A stretch of DNA of 16,206 nucleotides from a bacterium (lineage in GTDB: Bacteria; Cyanobacteriota; Vampirovibrionia; Gastranaerophilales; Gastranaerophilaceae): NCBI GenBank assembly GCA_024408905.1, contig JAKSUP010000008.1, positions 1 through 16,206 on the forward strand, written 5' to 3'. The notes beneath the pieces were generated by a model. It worked only from the letters and a program-made list of their open reading frames with translations. It did not search any database and was not told where the DNA came from. Both the position numbers and the translations under genes were made by a program. Position 1 is the stretch's first letter, and every line of letters starts with the position of its first letter. This document shows, piece after piece, positions 7,066 to 13,513 of the stretch.

Positions 7066-7122
7066 CGTATTGACGGTACAACTAAATCAAGGAAGAAAGC
7101 ATAAAGAAAAGGAGATTTTATT

Positions 7123-8211
7123 ATGGCTTCAATTACTATCAACACAAACCTTGCGTCATTGACAGCGCAAAGGAACTTGTCACAAGCAACTAGTGGTATG
7201 AATACTGCTATGGAAAGATTGTCAACAGGCTACAAAATTAACTCAGGTAAAGATGATGCAGCAGGTTCTTCTGTATCAACTTTGATGGAAGCACAAATTT
7301 CAGGTTATGACGTAGCAGAATCAAACGCAACAATGGGCTTGTCACTACTTGACACTGCAGAAGGTGTTTTAGGCATTGTTGGTGATTACTTGCAACGTAT
7401 CAGAGATTTGACGGAACAAGCAGCTAATGGTACTTACGGTACAGCTTCTATGAACGCAATTAAGACTGAAGTAGAACAAAGAATGTTAGAAATTAACCGT
7501 CTATGTTCAGTAATCGATTTCAACGGTATCAAATTATTAGATGGTACAAGTATTGCTGCAACCTCAGAAAACGGTGTTAACCTTCAAGTAAGTAACAACT
7601 CAGGTAAAAATAACATTATTAACTTGAAATATACAATATTTAAGGCTGCTACAATAACAGCTTTATTAATGTCAGGTAACGCAAAGAGTGATCACGTTGG
7701 AACAAAAGATCCTGACCAAGCTTGGTTTGAAAGAGGAACAACTGATACTGCGGCATTAAAGGCTCGTATTATGGGTGGTGAAACAACATCAGATGACAAT
7801 AGAAAATATAACTATGAAGAAAAAGGTTATACAAAAATTGATGGTCAAAACTATGATTGGCAAGATAATAAAACAGGAAGTCCTAACAAATCTTGTATTA
7901 CAGCTATTTGTGATGCTGTTTATACAGATGATGCAACTGCTCGTGAATTCTTACAATTCATTGATGATGCTATCGGAAACGTATCAGACAGAATATCTTT
8001 AATTGGTGCTTATATGAACCGTGTTGAATCTGCAGTTGACGCAATCGCCGTTCAAAAAGAAAACATTGTATCAGCTAATTCATCTATTAAAGATGCTGAT
8101 GTTGCAACTGAATCATCTAACTTTATTAAATATCAAATTTTGCAACAATCTTCAGCAACATTGTTGTCAACAGCAAACCAAACTCCACAAATTGCATTAA
8201 ACTTAATATAA
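7123..8211 (+). CDS. fliC: Flagellin
   Basis: The 362-residue protein is the flagellar filament subunit, exported through the flagellar type III apparatus, hence no signal peptide. The N-terminal D0/D1 region (1-145) has the typical TNLASLTAQRNLS start and the ERLSTGYKINSGKDDAAG block. The C-terminal D1/D0 region ends with a typical QILQQSSATLLSTANQTPQ tail. The central variable part (about 145-275) is short. The D1 contact residues that define TLR5-visible flagellins in Salmonella (Arg90, Leu94, Glu114) are matched by Arg92, Leu96 and Glu116. Three cysteines (128, 258, 263) are unusual for a flagellin. An AAAGGAG site precedes the ATG, and a strong terminator follows the stop. It is monocistronic; no other flagellar gene lies in the window. 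Confidence 0.96.
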   Translation: MASITINTNLASLTAQRNLSQATSGMNTAMERLSTGYKINSGKDDAAGSSVSTLMEAQISGYDVAESNATMGLSLLDTAEGVLGIVGDYLQRIRDLTEQAANGTYGTASMNAIKTEVEQRMLEINRLCSVIDFNGIKLLDGTSIAATSENGVNLQVSNNSGKNNIINLKYTIFKAATITALLMSGNAKSDHVGTKDPDQAWFERGTTDTAALKARIMGGETTSDDNRKYNYEEKGYTKIDGQNYDWQDNKTGSPNKSCITAICDAVYTDDATAREFLQFIDDAIGNVSDRISLIGAYMNRVESAVDAIAVQKENIVSANSSIKDADVATESSNFIKYQILQQSSATLLSTANQTPQIALNLI

Positions 8212-8231
8212 TTTTGGGAAGTTTATATAGT

Positions 8232-8268
8232 AATGAAGCCCCCGCCGGTGCGGGGGCTTCATTGTTTT
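8232..8268 (+). terminator. Intrinsic terminator between flagellin and the RNA methyltransferase gene
   Basis: AATGAAGCCCCCGC (8232-8245) pairs perfectly with 8250-8263 as a 14-bp stem closed by a CGGT loop, followed by GTTTT. It lies 20 bp after the flagellin stop. The same stem could act on the converging minus-strand operon, whose last stop codon overlaps its T-run, but the T-tract on that side is weak. Confidence 0.92.
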
Positions 8269-9019
8269 AATTCATAATTTTGTACGCAATTAAGCTTACA
8301 GATGTACTTAAATTTAACGATTCTACCGTATTTTTCATTTCTATTGTGATGTTTTTATTTGCAAACTCTTTTAGTTCCGTGCTTAATCCATTGGCTTCTG
8401 AACCGAACATCAATAAAACATTCTCTTTTGGTGTATATTCTTTTAAAGGTACAATATTTTCCCCTTTTGGTAGTGTTGCTATGCGTTCGTAATCTTTAAA
8501 ATATTTGTTTAAAATGTCGAAATCTTTAGTTGCGTAAATAGGTATTTTCCAAAGGTTTCCGACGGTTGAACGCACGCATTTAGGGTTATATAAGTCAATT
8601 GTATCGCCGTATAAAATAATAGCATCTATACCGAAAGCAACAGAGCTTCTTATAATTGTGCCGAGGTTCCCTGCATCTTTTATTCCTTCAAGTAAAATAA
8701 CTTTATTCGCGTGTTTTAAATCTGTGATATTTTGTGTTTTTTGTTTAGCAACAGCAACTATTGGTGGTGCAGTTTTTGTGTCAGAAATTTTTGATAAAAC
8801 AGCTTCTGTTGTTTTAATAATGATTTCTTCATTAATTCCGTTTATTTGTGTTTTAGTGTCACAAAATACTCTCACAAGCTCTATACCGGAATTAACAGCC
8901 TCGGTTACTCCATTCACACCATCTACCAAAAATAACTTCGTTTCTTCTCGGTATTTTTTTTGTAAAAGTTTTGCAGTTTCTTTTACTACTTCATTATTTA
9001 CGCTTGTAATTTCTATCAT
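8267..9019 (-). CDS. SpoU/TrmH-family RNA 2'-O-methyltransferase
   Basis: The 250-residue protein has an N-terminal substrate-binding domain (about 1-95) and a C-terminal SPOUT domain with the trefoil-knot motifs. Motif 1 is NLGTIIRSSVAFG (118-130) with the catalytic Arg124. Motif 2 is LLMFGSEANGLS (202-213) with Glu208. Motif 3 is ESLNLSTSVSLIAY (233-246). These enzymes methylate the 2'-hydroxyl of a ribose in 23S rRNA or tRNA using S-adenosylmethionine. The arrangement fits the RlmB/TsnR-like rRNA branch, but the target nucleotide cannot be read from sequence. Its ATG overlaps the stop of the upstream aminopeptidase gene by 4 bp (ATGA), so the two are translationally coupled. It is the last gene of the parvulin-aminopeptidase-methyltransferase operon. 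Confidence 0.92.
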   Translation of the reverse strand: MIEITSVNNEVVKETAKLLQKKYREETKLFLVDGVNGVTEAVNSGIELVRVFCDTKTQINGINEEIIIKTTEAVLSKISDTKTAPPIVAVAKQKTQNITDLKHANKVILLEGIKDAGNLGTIIRSSVAFGIDAIILYGDTIDLYNPKCVRSTVGNLWKIPIYATKDFDILNKYFKDYERIATLPKGENIVPLKEYTPKENVLLMFGSEANGLSTELKEFANKNITIEMKNTVESLNLSTSVSLIAYKIMN

Positions 9020-10515
9020 AATATTTCAAATTCCTTTAACCATAGTTGTTCTTGTTCTGTAAGCAAAGAATAGTCAATAAGTTTACCTTCAAATCCAATT
9101 TTGACAAAAGAACAATTCTTTCCGTTTTTTCTGTAGCAAGAATTTTCTAAACGTACACCGAAATATTCAGGATTGTAAAGTCCCGGCTCTATTGTATAAG
9201 TCATGTTATCCAAAAATTCAGTATGTGCAATTTCTGTTTTATTCAAAGCTGGTGGCGCTTCATGTACATTTATTCCTATTCCGTGTCCAAGACCATGCGA
9301 AAATGAAAAGCCTTCAATATTGTTGTCCAATATGCTGTGTGCTAAGGAATCTATCTCGTAACCTGTATTAAACGTAGAATTATAGCAATTTAAGAAAGTT
9401 TTTAAAACGGTTGTGTAGACTTTCTTTTGTAAGTCTGTCCCCTCGCCTTTGACAAAAACTCTTGTAATATCTGTTGCCAAACCACTTTTATAATACGCTC
9501 CACAATCTATTAATACCAAATCTCCATTTTTAAGTATCACGTCTTTTGATGCTTTTGAATAGTGCGCCAAGGCTGAATTTTGGTTAATAGCGACAATTGA
9601 TTTGAAGCTTAAAAGTTTTGCACCATATTTTAAGAACTCTTTATGTAATTGTTCTGAAATATCATATTCCGATAAATTTTCATTGTCTTCAATAAATTTG
9701 CGAATTGCACTAATAGCTTTATCTGTTGCTTCAAATGCTTTTTTATAAAGTTCAATTTCTTCATCTGTTTTAACTGATTTCAATTCTTTTATTTCAGAAA
9801 CTTTATGCACAGGATTTTTTATGAGCGAATATTCATAGGCATTTATTGAGTTTTTATCGACCTGTATTTCACCTTCATAATTCATTAAAAACTCTTTTGC
9901 TGTTTTATCGCTTGCAAACAATAATGGTGGATTTTTCCCGTCAATAAACAATTTTCCCCATACTTTTGATGTATAGTCTTTAGAAAAATCACGGCGTCCT
10001 GTTAAGTATGACACTTCTTCCAGATTCGTTATGTATGTAGGCATTGTTGGTGTATATGTTTTGGGTAAATAATTTACCTTTTCAATATTCTTGCTATCGT
10101 GTTGTTCTGTGTAATTATTAATCGGATCAAAATCTATAAGTTGGAATTTGACGTTTTTGTCCTCTAATAATTTTTTAAATTTCTCGAGTCTGCTTTGAGA
10201 GACCTTTGTTGCAACAATTGTAAATGTAGAATTATTTTCTATATGCTTTGCGATTTCTTCATCTTGTGATTGTCCGATGCTTAATTTTACAACATTTACA
10301 CCGTCTTTTGCTTCCATATCTGCTTGCGTGTGATATCTGCCGTCAACAAACAAGAATACTCCTAAAGGTGTAATTAAAGCATCACCGGTTGAACCTGAAA
10401 ACCCTGTAAGAGTATATCGTGCATTTTCTGACAACTCAGAATATTCTACCAAATATTTATTTGTAGAATTAACTAAAAGATAATCCGTCTTAAGATGTTG
10501 TAATAATTCGTTCAT
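9016..10515 (-). CDS. M24-family Xaa-Pro aminopeptidase (aminopeptidase P)
   Basis: The protein (499 residues from the ATG at 10515) removes N-terminal residues preceding proline in the cytoplasm. Two creatinase-like N-terminal domains start with YTLTGFSGSTGDALIT and FVDGRYHTQA and span to about residue 250. The C-terminal pita-bread domain holds all five metal ligands: the two Asp of LIDCGAYYKSGLATDITR, the His of GLGHGIGINVHE, the Glu of TIEPGLY and the Glu of VRLENS. The AHYS substrate histidine is also present. The domain layout resembles eukaryotic XPNPEP1 more than E. coli PepP. A TTG at 10530, in frame, would add five residues and overlap the parvulin gene by 11 bp. The ATG, 4 bp after the parvulin stop, is preferred but not certain. 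Its stop overlaps the methyltransferase start. Confidence 0.92.
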   Translation of the reverse strand: MNELLQHLKTDYLLVNSTNKYLVEYSELSENARYTLTGFSGSTGDALITPLGVFLFVDGRYHTQADMEAKDGVNVVKLSIGQSQDEEIAKHIENNSTFTIVATKVSQSRLEKFKKLLEDKNVKFQLIDFDPINNYTEQHDSKNIEKVNYLPKTYTPTMPTYITNLEEVSYLTGRRDFSKDYTSKVWGKLFIDGKNPPLLFASDKTAKEFLMNYEGEIQVDKNSINAYEYSLIKNPVHKVSEIKELKSVKTDEEIELYKKAFEATDKAISAIRKFIEDNENLSEYDISEQLHKEFLKYGAKLLSFKSIVAINQNSALAHYSKASKDVILKNGDLVLIDCGAYYKSGLATDITRVFVKGEGTDLQKKVYTTVLKTFLNCYNSTFNTGYEIDSLAHSILDNNIEGFSFSHGLGHGIGINVHEAPPALNKTEIAHTEFLDNMTYTIEPGLYNPEYFGVRLENSCYRKNGKNCSFVKIGFEGKLIDYSLLTEQEQLWLKEFEIL

Positions 10516-10519
10516 GTCC

Positions 10520-10798
10520 CTATTCGTCAATTCCTGTACATTTAATTAAGTGCCAACCGAATTGTGTTTCTACAGGAGCAGAAATTTCACCTTCTTTTAA
10601 TGCAAAAGCTGCGTCTTCGAACGGTTTAACCATCATACCTTTCCCGAACCATCTTAAATCACCACCGTCGCGTCCTGATGGGCATTTAGAATATTCTTTT
10701 GCCAAATCTTCAAACGCAACTCCATTTTCAATATCTAATAATAAATTTTCTGCTTGTTCTTTTGATTCAACTAATATGTGTCTTGCTCTATTTTTCAT
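10520..10798 (-). CDS. Stand-alone parvulin-type peptidyl-prolyl isomerase (PpiC-like)
   Basis: This 92-residue protein is a single parvulin domain with no signal peptide, the same size and layout as E. coli PpiC (93 residues). The family motifs appear in order: RARHILVESKEQA at the start, FEDLAKEYSKCPSGRDGGDL in the middle, WFGKGMMVKPFEDAAFALKE, and FGWHLIKCTG at the end. It is expected to speed cis-trans isomerisation of prolyl bonds in cytosolic proteins. An AAGGAG site with 6-base spacing precedes the ATG. It is followed 4 bp later by a proline-specific aminopeptidase, so two proline-directed activities sit in one operon. It is distinct from the exported parvulin lipoprotein at 1257. Confidence 0.93.
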   Translation of the reverse strand: MKNRARHILVESKEQAENLLLDIENGVAFEDLAKEYSKCPSGRDGGDLRWFGKGMMVKPFEDAAFALKEGEISAPVETQFGWHLIKCTGIDE

Positions 10799-10846
10799 AA
10801 TTTACTCCTTCTTTTTTTTAATCCATTTACTCCTTTTTATTTTAAC

Positions 10847-10883
10847 ATAAAAGCTGTAATGTATATTACATTACAGCTTTTAT
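10847..10883 (-). promoter_or_regulatory. Perfect 17-bp stem-loop upstream of the parvulin operon
   Basis: ATAAAAGCTGTAATGTA (10847-10863) is perfectly complementary to 10867-10883, with a 3-base TAT loop. It lies directly after the rplA terminator and about 50 bp before the parvulin ATG. Neither strand has a T-run after it, so it is not a normal intrinsic terminator. It may be an operator (the core TGTAAT/ATTACA is symmetric) or a 5' leader hairpin that stabilises the message. Confidence 0.5.
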
Positions 10884-10887
10884 CTTT

Positions 10888-10915
10888 AAAAAAAAGCCTG
10901 ACCAAATGGTCAGGC
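10888..10915 (-). terminator. Intrinsic terminator after rplA
   Basis: On the minus strand GCCTGACC pairs with GGTCAGGC through an ATTT loop (10896-10915), followed immediately by eight T residues (complement of 10888-10895). It lies 8 bp past the rplA stop and ends the rpmG-secE-nusG-rplK-rplA block. Confidence 0.95.
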
Positions 10916-10922
10916 ATTAATA

Positions 10923-11648
10923 TCAACCAACAATTTCTTTAACTTCGGATGCCAAGTTTTTAGAATCAACTTTAATACTTGGCCCCATAGTTGTTGTTAA
11001 GTACACAGACTTAACATAAGTACCTTTTGCAGAAGCAGGTTTTGCTCTTAAAACGGCATCTGCTAAAGTTCCGAAGTTTTTAACTAAGTCTTCGTTAGCA
11101 AATTGAACTTTACCGATAGGGCAGTGAATCATACCTTGCTTATCAGCTCTGAATTCAACTTTACCGGCTTTAGCATCTTTAACTGCTTTTGCGATATCTA
11201 ATGTTACAGTACCTGTTTTAGGGTTTGGCATTAAACCTTTAGGTCCTAAGACTCTACCAAGTTTACCTAACATACCCATGCAATCAGGTGTTGCAATTAA
11301 TGTATCAAATTCGAACCAACCATCTGCGATTTTATCGATGATATCTTCTGTACCATAGAAATCAGCACCTGCGTCTTTTGCTTCATTAACCTTAGGTCCT
11401 TTAGCGATAACGCAAACGCGAACTTCTTTACCTAAACCTGCAGGAAGTACAACAGTTGATCTGATTTGTTGATCAGCGTGTTTAACCTCGATACCTAATC
11501 TCATGTGACATTCAACTGTTTCGTTGAATTTTGCAACTTCTTTAGATACTTCTTGTAATTTTGTTAATGCTTCGCGACCACTTACCGGTTGAGTGAAATC
11601 AGCAAGTAGTTCTTGAAGTTTCTTTTGTTTTTTAGTTATTTTTGACAT
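10923..11648 (-). CDS. rplA: 50S ribosomal protein L1
   Basis: The protein is 241 residues from the ATG at 11648, close to the usual 230. It starts [18 protein letters not shown] and shows the L1 core: [14 protein letters not shown], a [14 protein letters not shown] segment (read here as [11 protein letters not shown] in the + 1 part of the domain), [31 protein letters not shown] and a C-terminal [14 protein letters not shown]1 binds 23S rRNA at the L1 stalk near the E site and, in many bacteria, represses its own operon through a mimic of that site in the mRNA. An in-frame ATG six codons upstream (11666) lies inside the conserved leader hairpin, while GGA-rich sequence precedes 11648, so the inner start is chosen. 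A terminator follows directly, so L10 and L7/L12 are not cotranscribed downstream. Confidence 0.96.
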   Translation of the reverse strand: MSKITKKQKKLQELLADFTQPVSGREALTKLQEVSKEVAKFNETVECHMRLGIEVKHADQQIRSTVVLPAGLGKEVRVCVIAKGPKVNEAKDAGADFYGTEDIIDKIADGWFEFDTLIATPDCMGMLGKLGRVLGPKGLMPNPKTGTVTLDIAKAVKDAKAGKVEFRADKQGMIHCPIGKVQFANEDLVKNFGTLADAVLRAKPASAKGTYVKSVYLTTTMGPSIKVDSKNLASEVKEIVG

Positions 11649-11663
11649 TTTTTCTTTTCCTTT

Positions 11664-11694
11664 CATGGTACTAACGGGCTTTCACCCTTCCATT
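11664..11694 (-). promoter_or_regulatory. Structured RNA leader before rplA (copy 2 of a paired motif)
   Basis: The minus-strand RNA reads AUGG-AA-GGG-UGAAAG-CCC-GUUAGUA-CCAU. The outer stem AUGG/CCAU (11690-11693 with 11665-11668) and inner stem GGG/CCC flank an asymmetric loop of AA opposite GUUAGUA. It is followed by GAAAGGA. The same architecture, with different stem bases, occurs before rplK. It starts 3 bp after the rplK stop. It is a candidate translational control site, possibly bound by L1; the ligand is inference. Confidence 0.6.
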
Positions 11695-11696
11695 TA

Positions 11697-12122
11697 TTAA
11701 TCTTTAACAGTAACACCCATTGCTCTGCAAGAACCTGCAATCATTTTAACTGCAGCATCCATAGTTGTAGCGTTTAAATCGTTCATCTTGATTTTAGCTA
11801 TTTCTTCAAGCTGAGCTCTTGTGATTTCACCAACTTTAGTTTTGTTAGGAACACCTGAACCTTTAGGGATGTTCAAAGCTTTCTTAATCAAAACCGGAGC
11901 CGGAGGTGATTTGATTACAAATGTAAAACTTCTGTCTTCATAAACATCAATAATAACAGGGATAATATATCCTGCTTGAGATTCAGTTTTAGCATTGAAT
12001 TGTTTACAAAAATCCATGATGTTAACACCATGTTGACCCAAAGCCGGACCAACCGGAGGTGATGGATTTGCTTTACCTGCTTCAATTTGCAGTTTAATTT
12101 TTCCTACTACTTTTTTTGCCAT
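11697..12122 (-). CDS. rplK: 50S ribosomal protein L11
   Basis: From the ATG at 12122 the protein is 141 residues, exactly the usual L11 length. It starts [20 protein letters not shown], continues with the proline-rich [20 protein letters not shown] and the [12 protein letters not shown] segment, and has a C-terminal RNA-binding domain ending [13 protein letters not shown]11 binds the GTPase-associated region of 23S rRNA and takes part in factor binding and the stringent response. A longer frame from 12155 would begin inside the apical loop of the leader hairpin and is rejected, because a perfect AAAGGAG with 6-base spacing serves 12122. It lies between nusG and rplA, and its leader shares a structured motif with rplA's. 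Confidence 0.97.
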   Translation of the reverse strand: MAKKVVGKIKLQIEAGKANPSPPVGPALGQHGVNIMDFCKQFNAKTESQAGYIIPVIIDVYEDRSFTFVIKSPPAPVLIKKALNIPKGSGVPNKTKVGEITRAQLEEIAKIKMNDLNATTMDAAVKMIAGSCRAMGVTVKD

Positions 12123-12135
12123 TTTGTTCTCCTTT

Positions 12136-12166
12136 CGTGGTGCTAACGGGGGCATCCCCTTCCACG
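12136..12166 (-). promoter_or_regulatory. Structured RNA leader before rplK (copy 1 of a paired motif)
   Basis: The minus-strand RNA reads CGUGG-AA-GGGG-AUG-CCCCC-GUUAGCA-CCACG. The outer stem CGUGG/CCACG (12162-12166 with 12136-12140) and inner stem GGGG/CCCC enclose the loop AA opposite GUUAGCA. GAAAGGAG follows at once and is the rplK ribosome site. Compared with the rplA copy, G-C in the outer stem becomes A-U with both partners changed, while the loop GUUAGYA and AA are conserved. That supports a real RNA fold. Confidence 0.62.
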
Positions 12167-12181
12167 TTATTTACTTAACTG

Positions 12182-12214
12182 TTCCCTCTCATTCGAGGGG
12201 TAAGGTGAGGTTTT
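12182..12214 (-). repeat. CCTCACC...GAGAGGGAA repeat, diverged copy
   Basis: On the minus strand this reads AAAACCTCACCTTACCCCTC, then GAATGAGAGGGAA. It is a shorter, diverged copy of the element at 12237-12273, in the same orientation and starting 55 bp away. Both sit in the nusG-rplK spacer, inside an operon of essential genes. Confidence 0.6.
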
Positions 12215-12236
12215 ATCCTCAATTCCTTTATTTTAT

Positions 12237-12273
12237 TTCCCTCTCCTAGGGAGAGAGTTAGGGTGAGGGTTTT
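12237..12273 (-). repeat. CCCTCACCC...GAGAGGGAA repeat
   Basis: On the minus strand it begins AAAACCCTCACCCTAACTC and ends CCTAGGAGAGGGAA, with an internal CTCTCC/GGAGAG hairpin. Related copies lie at 12182-12214 (same strand) and 13743-13775 (opposite strand). The sequence type is a common dispersed intergenic repeat. It is not followed by a T-run and should not stop transcription into rplK. Confidence 0.65.
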
Positions 12274-12283
12274 ACCCCTTTCC

Positions 12284-12892
12284 TTATAATTTTTGAATTT
12301 GTTTATATTCAAGTTCTACCGGAGTTTCACGACCAAAGATAGAAACCATAGCTCTAAGTTTAGCCTTGTCAGGATATACTTCGGTAATGTCACCAACGAA
12401 TTCAGCGAACGGACCTGAAATAATTCTAACTTTTTCTCCGACTTTAACATCCATTTCGATTTTTTGAGTTTGAGTTGTTGAACGGTGAATAATTTTCTTG
12501 ATTTCACTTTCTTTAGCCGGAATAGGTTTTTTAGCAGAGCCGACAAATTTTGTAACGCCTGCTGTGTGTCTAACTACGTACCAGCTATCTTCGTCCATAA
12601 TCATTTCTACAAGAACGTAACCAGGGAAGATTTTCTCTTCTTTTTCTTGCTTTCTGCCACCTTTAATTTGTGTAACAGTTTTTTGAGGAACTTCAACTCT
12701 AAAAATCTTGTCAGACATGTTCATGTATTCAATACGTTTTTCCAAGTTGCTTTTAACTTTGTTTTCGTAACCTGAATAAGTGTGAACAATGTACCAACGT
12801 TTTTGATTTTGTTTGTCAGAAGATTTGTTTGCAGATTCTGCAACTTCTTCCAATTGTTCTTCATTTAAGATGTTTTCTTCTTTTTCACTCAT
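12284..12892 (-). CDS. nusG: Transcription termination/antitermination factor NusG
   Basis: The 202-residue protein has an acidic lead of about 30 residues (EEQLEEVAESANKSSDKQNQ), then the NGN domain starting KRWYIVHTYSGYENKVKSNL and including FPGYVLVEM and the VRHTAGVTKFVG segment. The C-terminal KOW domain starts GEKVRIISGPFAEFVGDITE and ends with RETPVELEYKQIQKL. NusG binds the RNA polymerase clamp and coordinates pausing, Rho action and coupling to ribosomes. An AAAGGG ribosome site 8 bases before the ATG supports the start. The acidic N-terminal extension is longer than in E. coli NusG (181 residues). It sits between secE and rplK in the classical order. Confidence 0.97.
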   Translation of the reverse strand: MSEKEENILNEEQLEEVAESANKSSDKQNQKRWYIVHTYSGYENKVKSNLEKRIEYMNMSDKIFRVEVPQKTVTQIKGGRKQEKEEKIFPGYVLVEMIMDEDSWYVVRHTAGVTKFVGSAKKPIPAKESEIKKIIHRSTTQTQKIEMDVKVGEKVRIISGPFAEFVGDITEVYPDKAKLRAMVSIFGRETPVELEYKQIQKL

Positions 12893-12926
12893 TATTCTAA
12901 CCCTTTATTGGTTTGTAGATTCGTAA

Positions 12927-13133
12927 CTATTTTGTAAAAAGGCTTATGATTCCTTCTAAACCTTTATCAACGATAAATATAAAAACAGTAAAAATAGTAA
13001 CAATGCTAACTACAAAAATGGTTTCAACGATAACTTGATGTTTTTCCGGCCAAGTTATCTTACCCCACTCAATTTTAACGCCTTTTAAAAAATTGAGAAT
13101 ACTACCTTTTAAAATTTGAAAATTATCGTTCAT
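12927..13133 (-). CDS. secE: Preprotein translocase subunit SecE
   Basis: The protein is 68 residues from the ATG at 13133, a typical size for the single-membrane-span SecE of most bacteria. It has an amphipathic N-terminal helix (LKGSILNFLKGVKIEWGKIT), the conserved family core WGKITWPEK, and one membrane segment (VETIFVVSIVTIFTVFIFIV). SecE clamps SecY in the inner-membrane protein export channel. The frame stays open upstream to 13217, but that extension would run through tRNA-Trp and is rejected; AAAGGT with 7-base spacing serves 13133. Its neighbours tRNA-Trp upstream and nusG downstream confirm the assignment. Confidence 0.96.
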   Translation of the reverse strand: MNDNFQILKGSILNFLKGVKIEWGKITWPEKHQVIVETIFVVSIVTIFTVFIFIVDKGLEGIISLFTK

Positions 13134-13159
13134 CTTAGTTACCTTTAGTATTTTTAAAT

Positions 13160-13232
13160 CGCGCCCTGAAGGACTTGAACCCTCGACATCCGGTTTTGGA
13201 GACCGACGTTCTACCAACTGAACTAAGGACGC
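13160..13232 (-). tRNA. trnW: tRNA-Trp (anticodon CCA)
   Basis: The 73-base cloverleaf reads on the minus strand from GCGTCCTTAGTTCAGTTGG to GGGTTCAAGTCC and AGGGCGC-G. The acceptor stem GCGTCCT/AGGGCGC pairs fully with one T-G, the T-arm contains GGTTCAA, and the anticodon loop CTCCAAA gives CCA, decoding UGG. The discriminator base is G, as expected for tRNA-Trp. The 3' CCA is not encoded. It lies between rpmG and secE, a position common in many bacteria. Confidence 0.97.
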
Positions 13233-13248
13233 AAAATGAATAATTGAC

Positions 13249-13278
13249 TAAGTAAATAGACTAAAAGCTATTTACTTA
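13249..13278 (-). other. Inverted repeat between rpmG and tRNA-Trp
   Basis: TAAGTAAATAG (13249-13259) and CTATTTACTTA (13268-13278) are perfect 11-bp arms around an 8-base loop. In the transcript this stem separates the rpmG stop from the 5' end of tRNA-Trp. It may be an RNA-processing landmark that helps release the tRNA from the polycistronic message. There is no T-run, so it is probably not a terminator. Confidence 0.5.
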
Positions 13279-13291
13279 ATCATAGACATTC

Positions 13292-13459
13292 TTATTTTGT
13301 TTCCTTGTGTACAGTGTGTTTTTTACAAGTTGGACAATATTTGTTTAATTCCATTCTTTCTTTAGAAGTTTTCTTGTTTTTAACTGTAGTGTAGTTTCTT
13401 TCTTTGCAATCTTCACAAGCAAGAACTACCATTCTGTCATTTTTACCTTTAATACCCAT
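13292..13459 (-). CDS. rpmG: 50S ribosomal protein L33
   Basis: This 55-residue protein starts [20 protein letters not shown] and ends [15 protein letters not shown]. Four cysteines in two CxxC pairs (15/18 and 42/45) form the zinc ribbon of the C+ type of L33. The segment [20 protein letters not shown] is typical of the family. The ATG at 13459 is preceded by AAGGA with about 8-base spacing. It is the first gene of the block leading into tRNA-Trp, secE, nusG, rplK and rplA, the same order found in many bacterial lineages. Confidence 0.96.
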   Translation of the reverse strand: MGIKGKNDRMVVLACEDCKERNYTTVKNKKTSKERMELNKYCPTCKKHTVHKETK

Positions 13460-13513
13460 TTTTGAATTCCTTATATTTCCTTGTTTTTAGCTATTTTTAG
13501 ACCTTTTTAAAAG

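Noticed and set aside
7042..7070. TTGACG-17-TCGTAT as the flagellin promoter
   Set aside because: The -10 matches only 3 of 6 positions and the pair overlaps the palindrome, so it is not listed as a promoter.
8658..9062. Plus-strand reading frame of 134 codons opposite the methyltransferase gene
   Set aside because: It is antisense to a well-supported SPOUT methyltransferase and has no ribosome site or recognisable motif.
12123..12155. N-terminal extension of rplK by 11 codons
   Set aside because: The upstream ATG is in the leader hairpin loop; the inner start gives exactly 141 residues and has a perfect ribosome site.
12485..12775. Plus-strand reading frame opposite nusG
   Set aside because: It is a shadow of nusG, Phe/Asn-rich as expected for an antisense frame.
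13134..13217. N-terminal extension of secE by 28 codons
   Set aside because: It would be translated from the tRNA-Trp gene; the ATG at 13133 has its own ribosome site and gives the normal SecE size.
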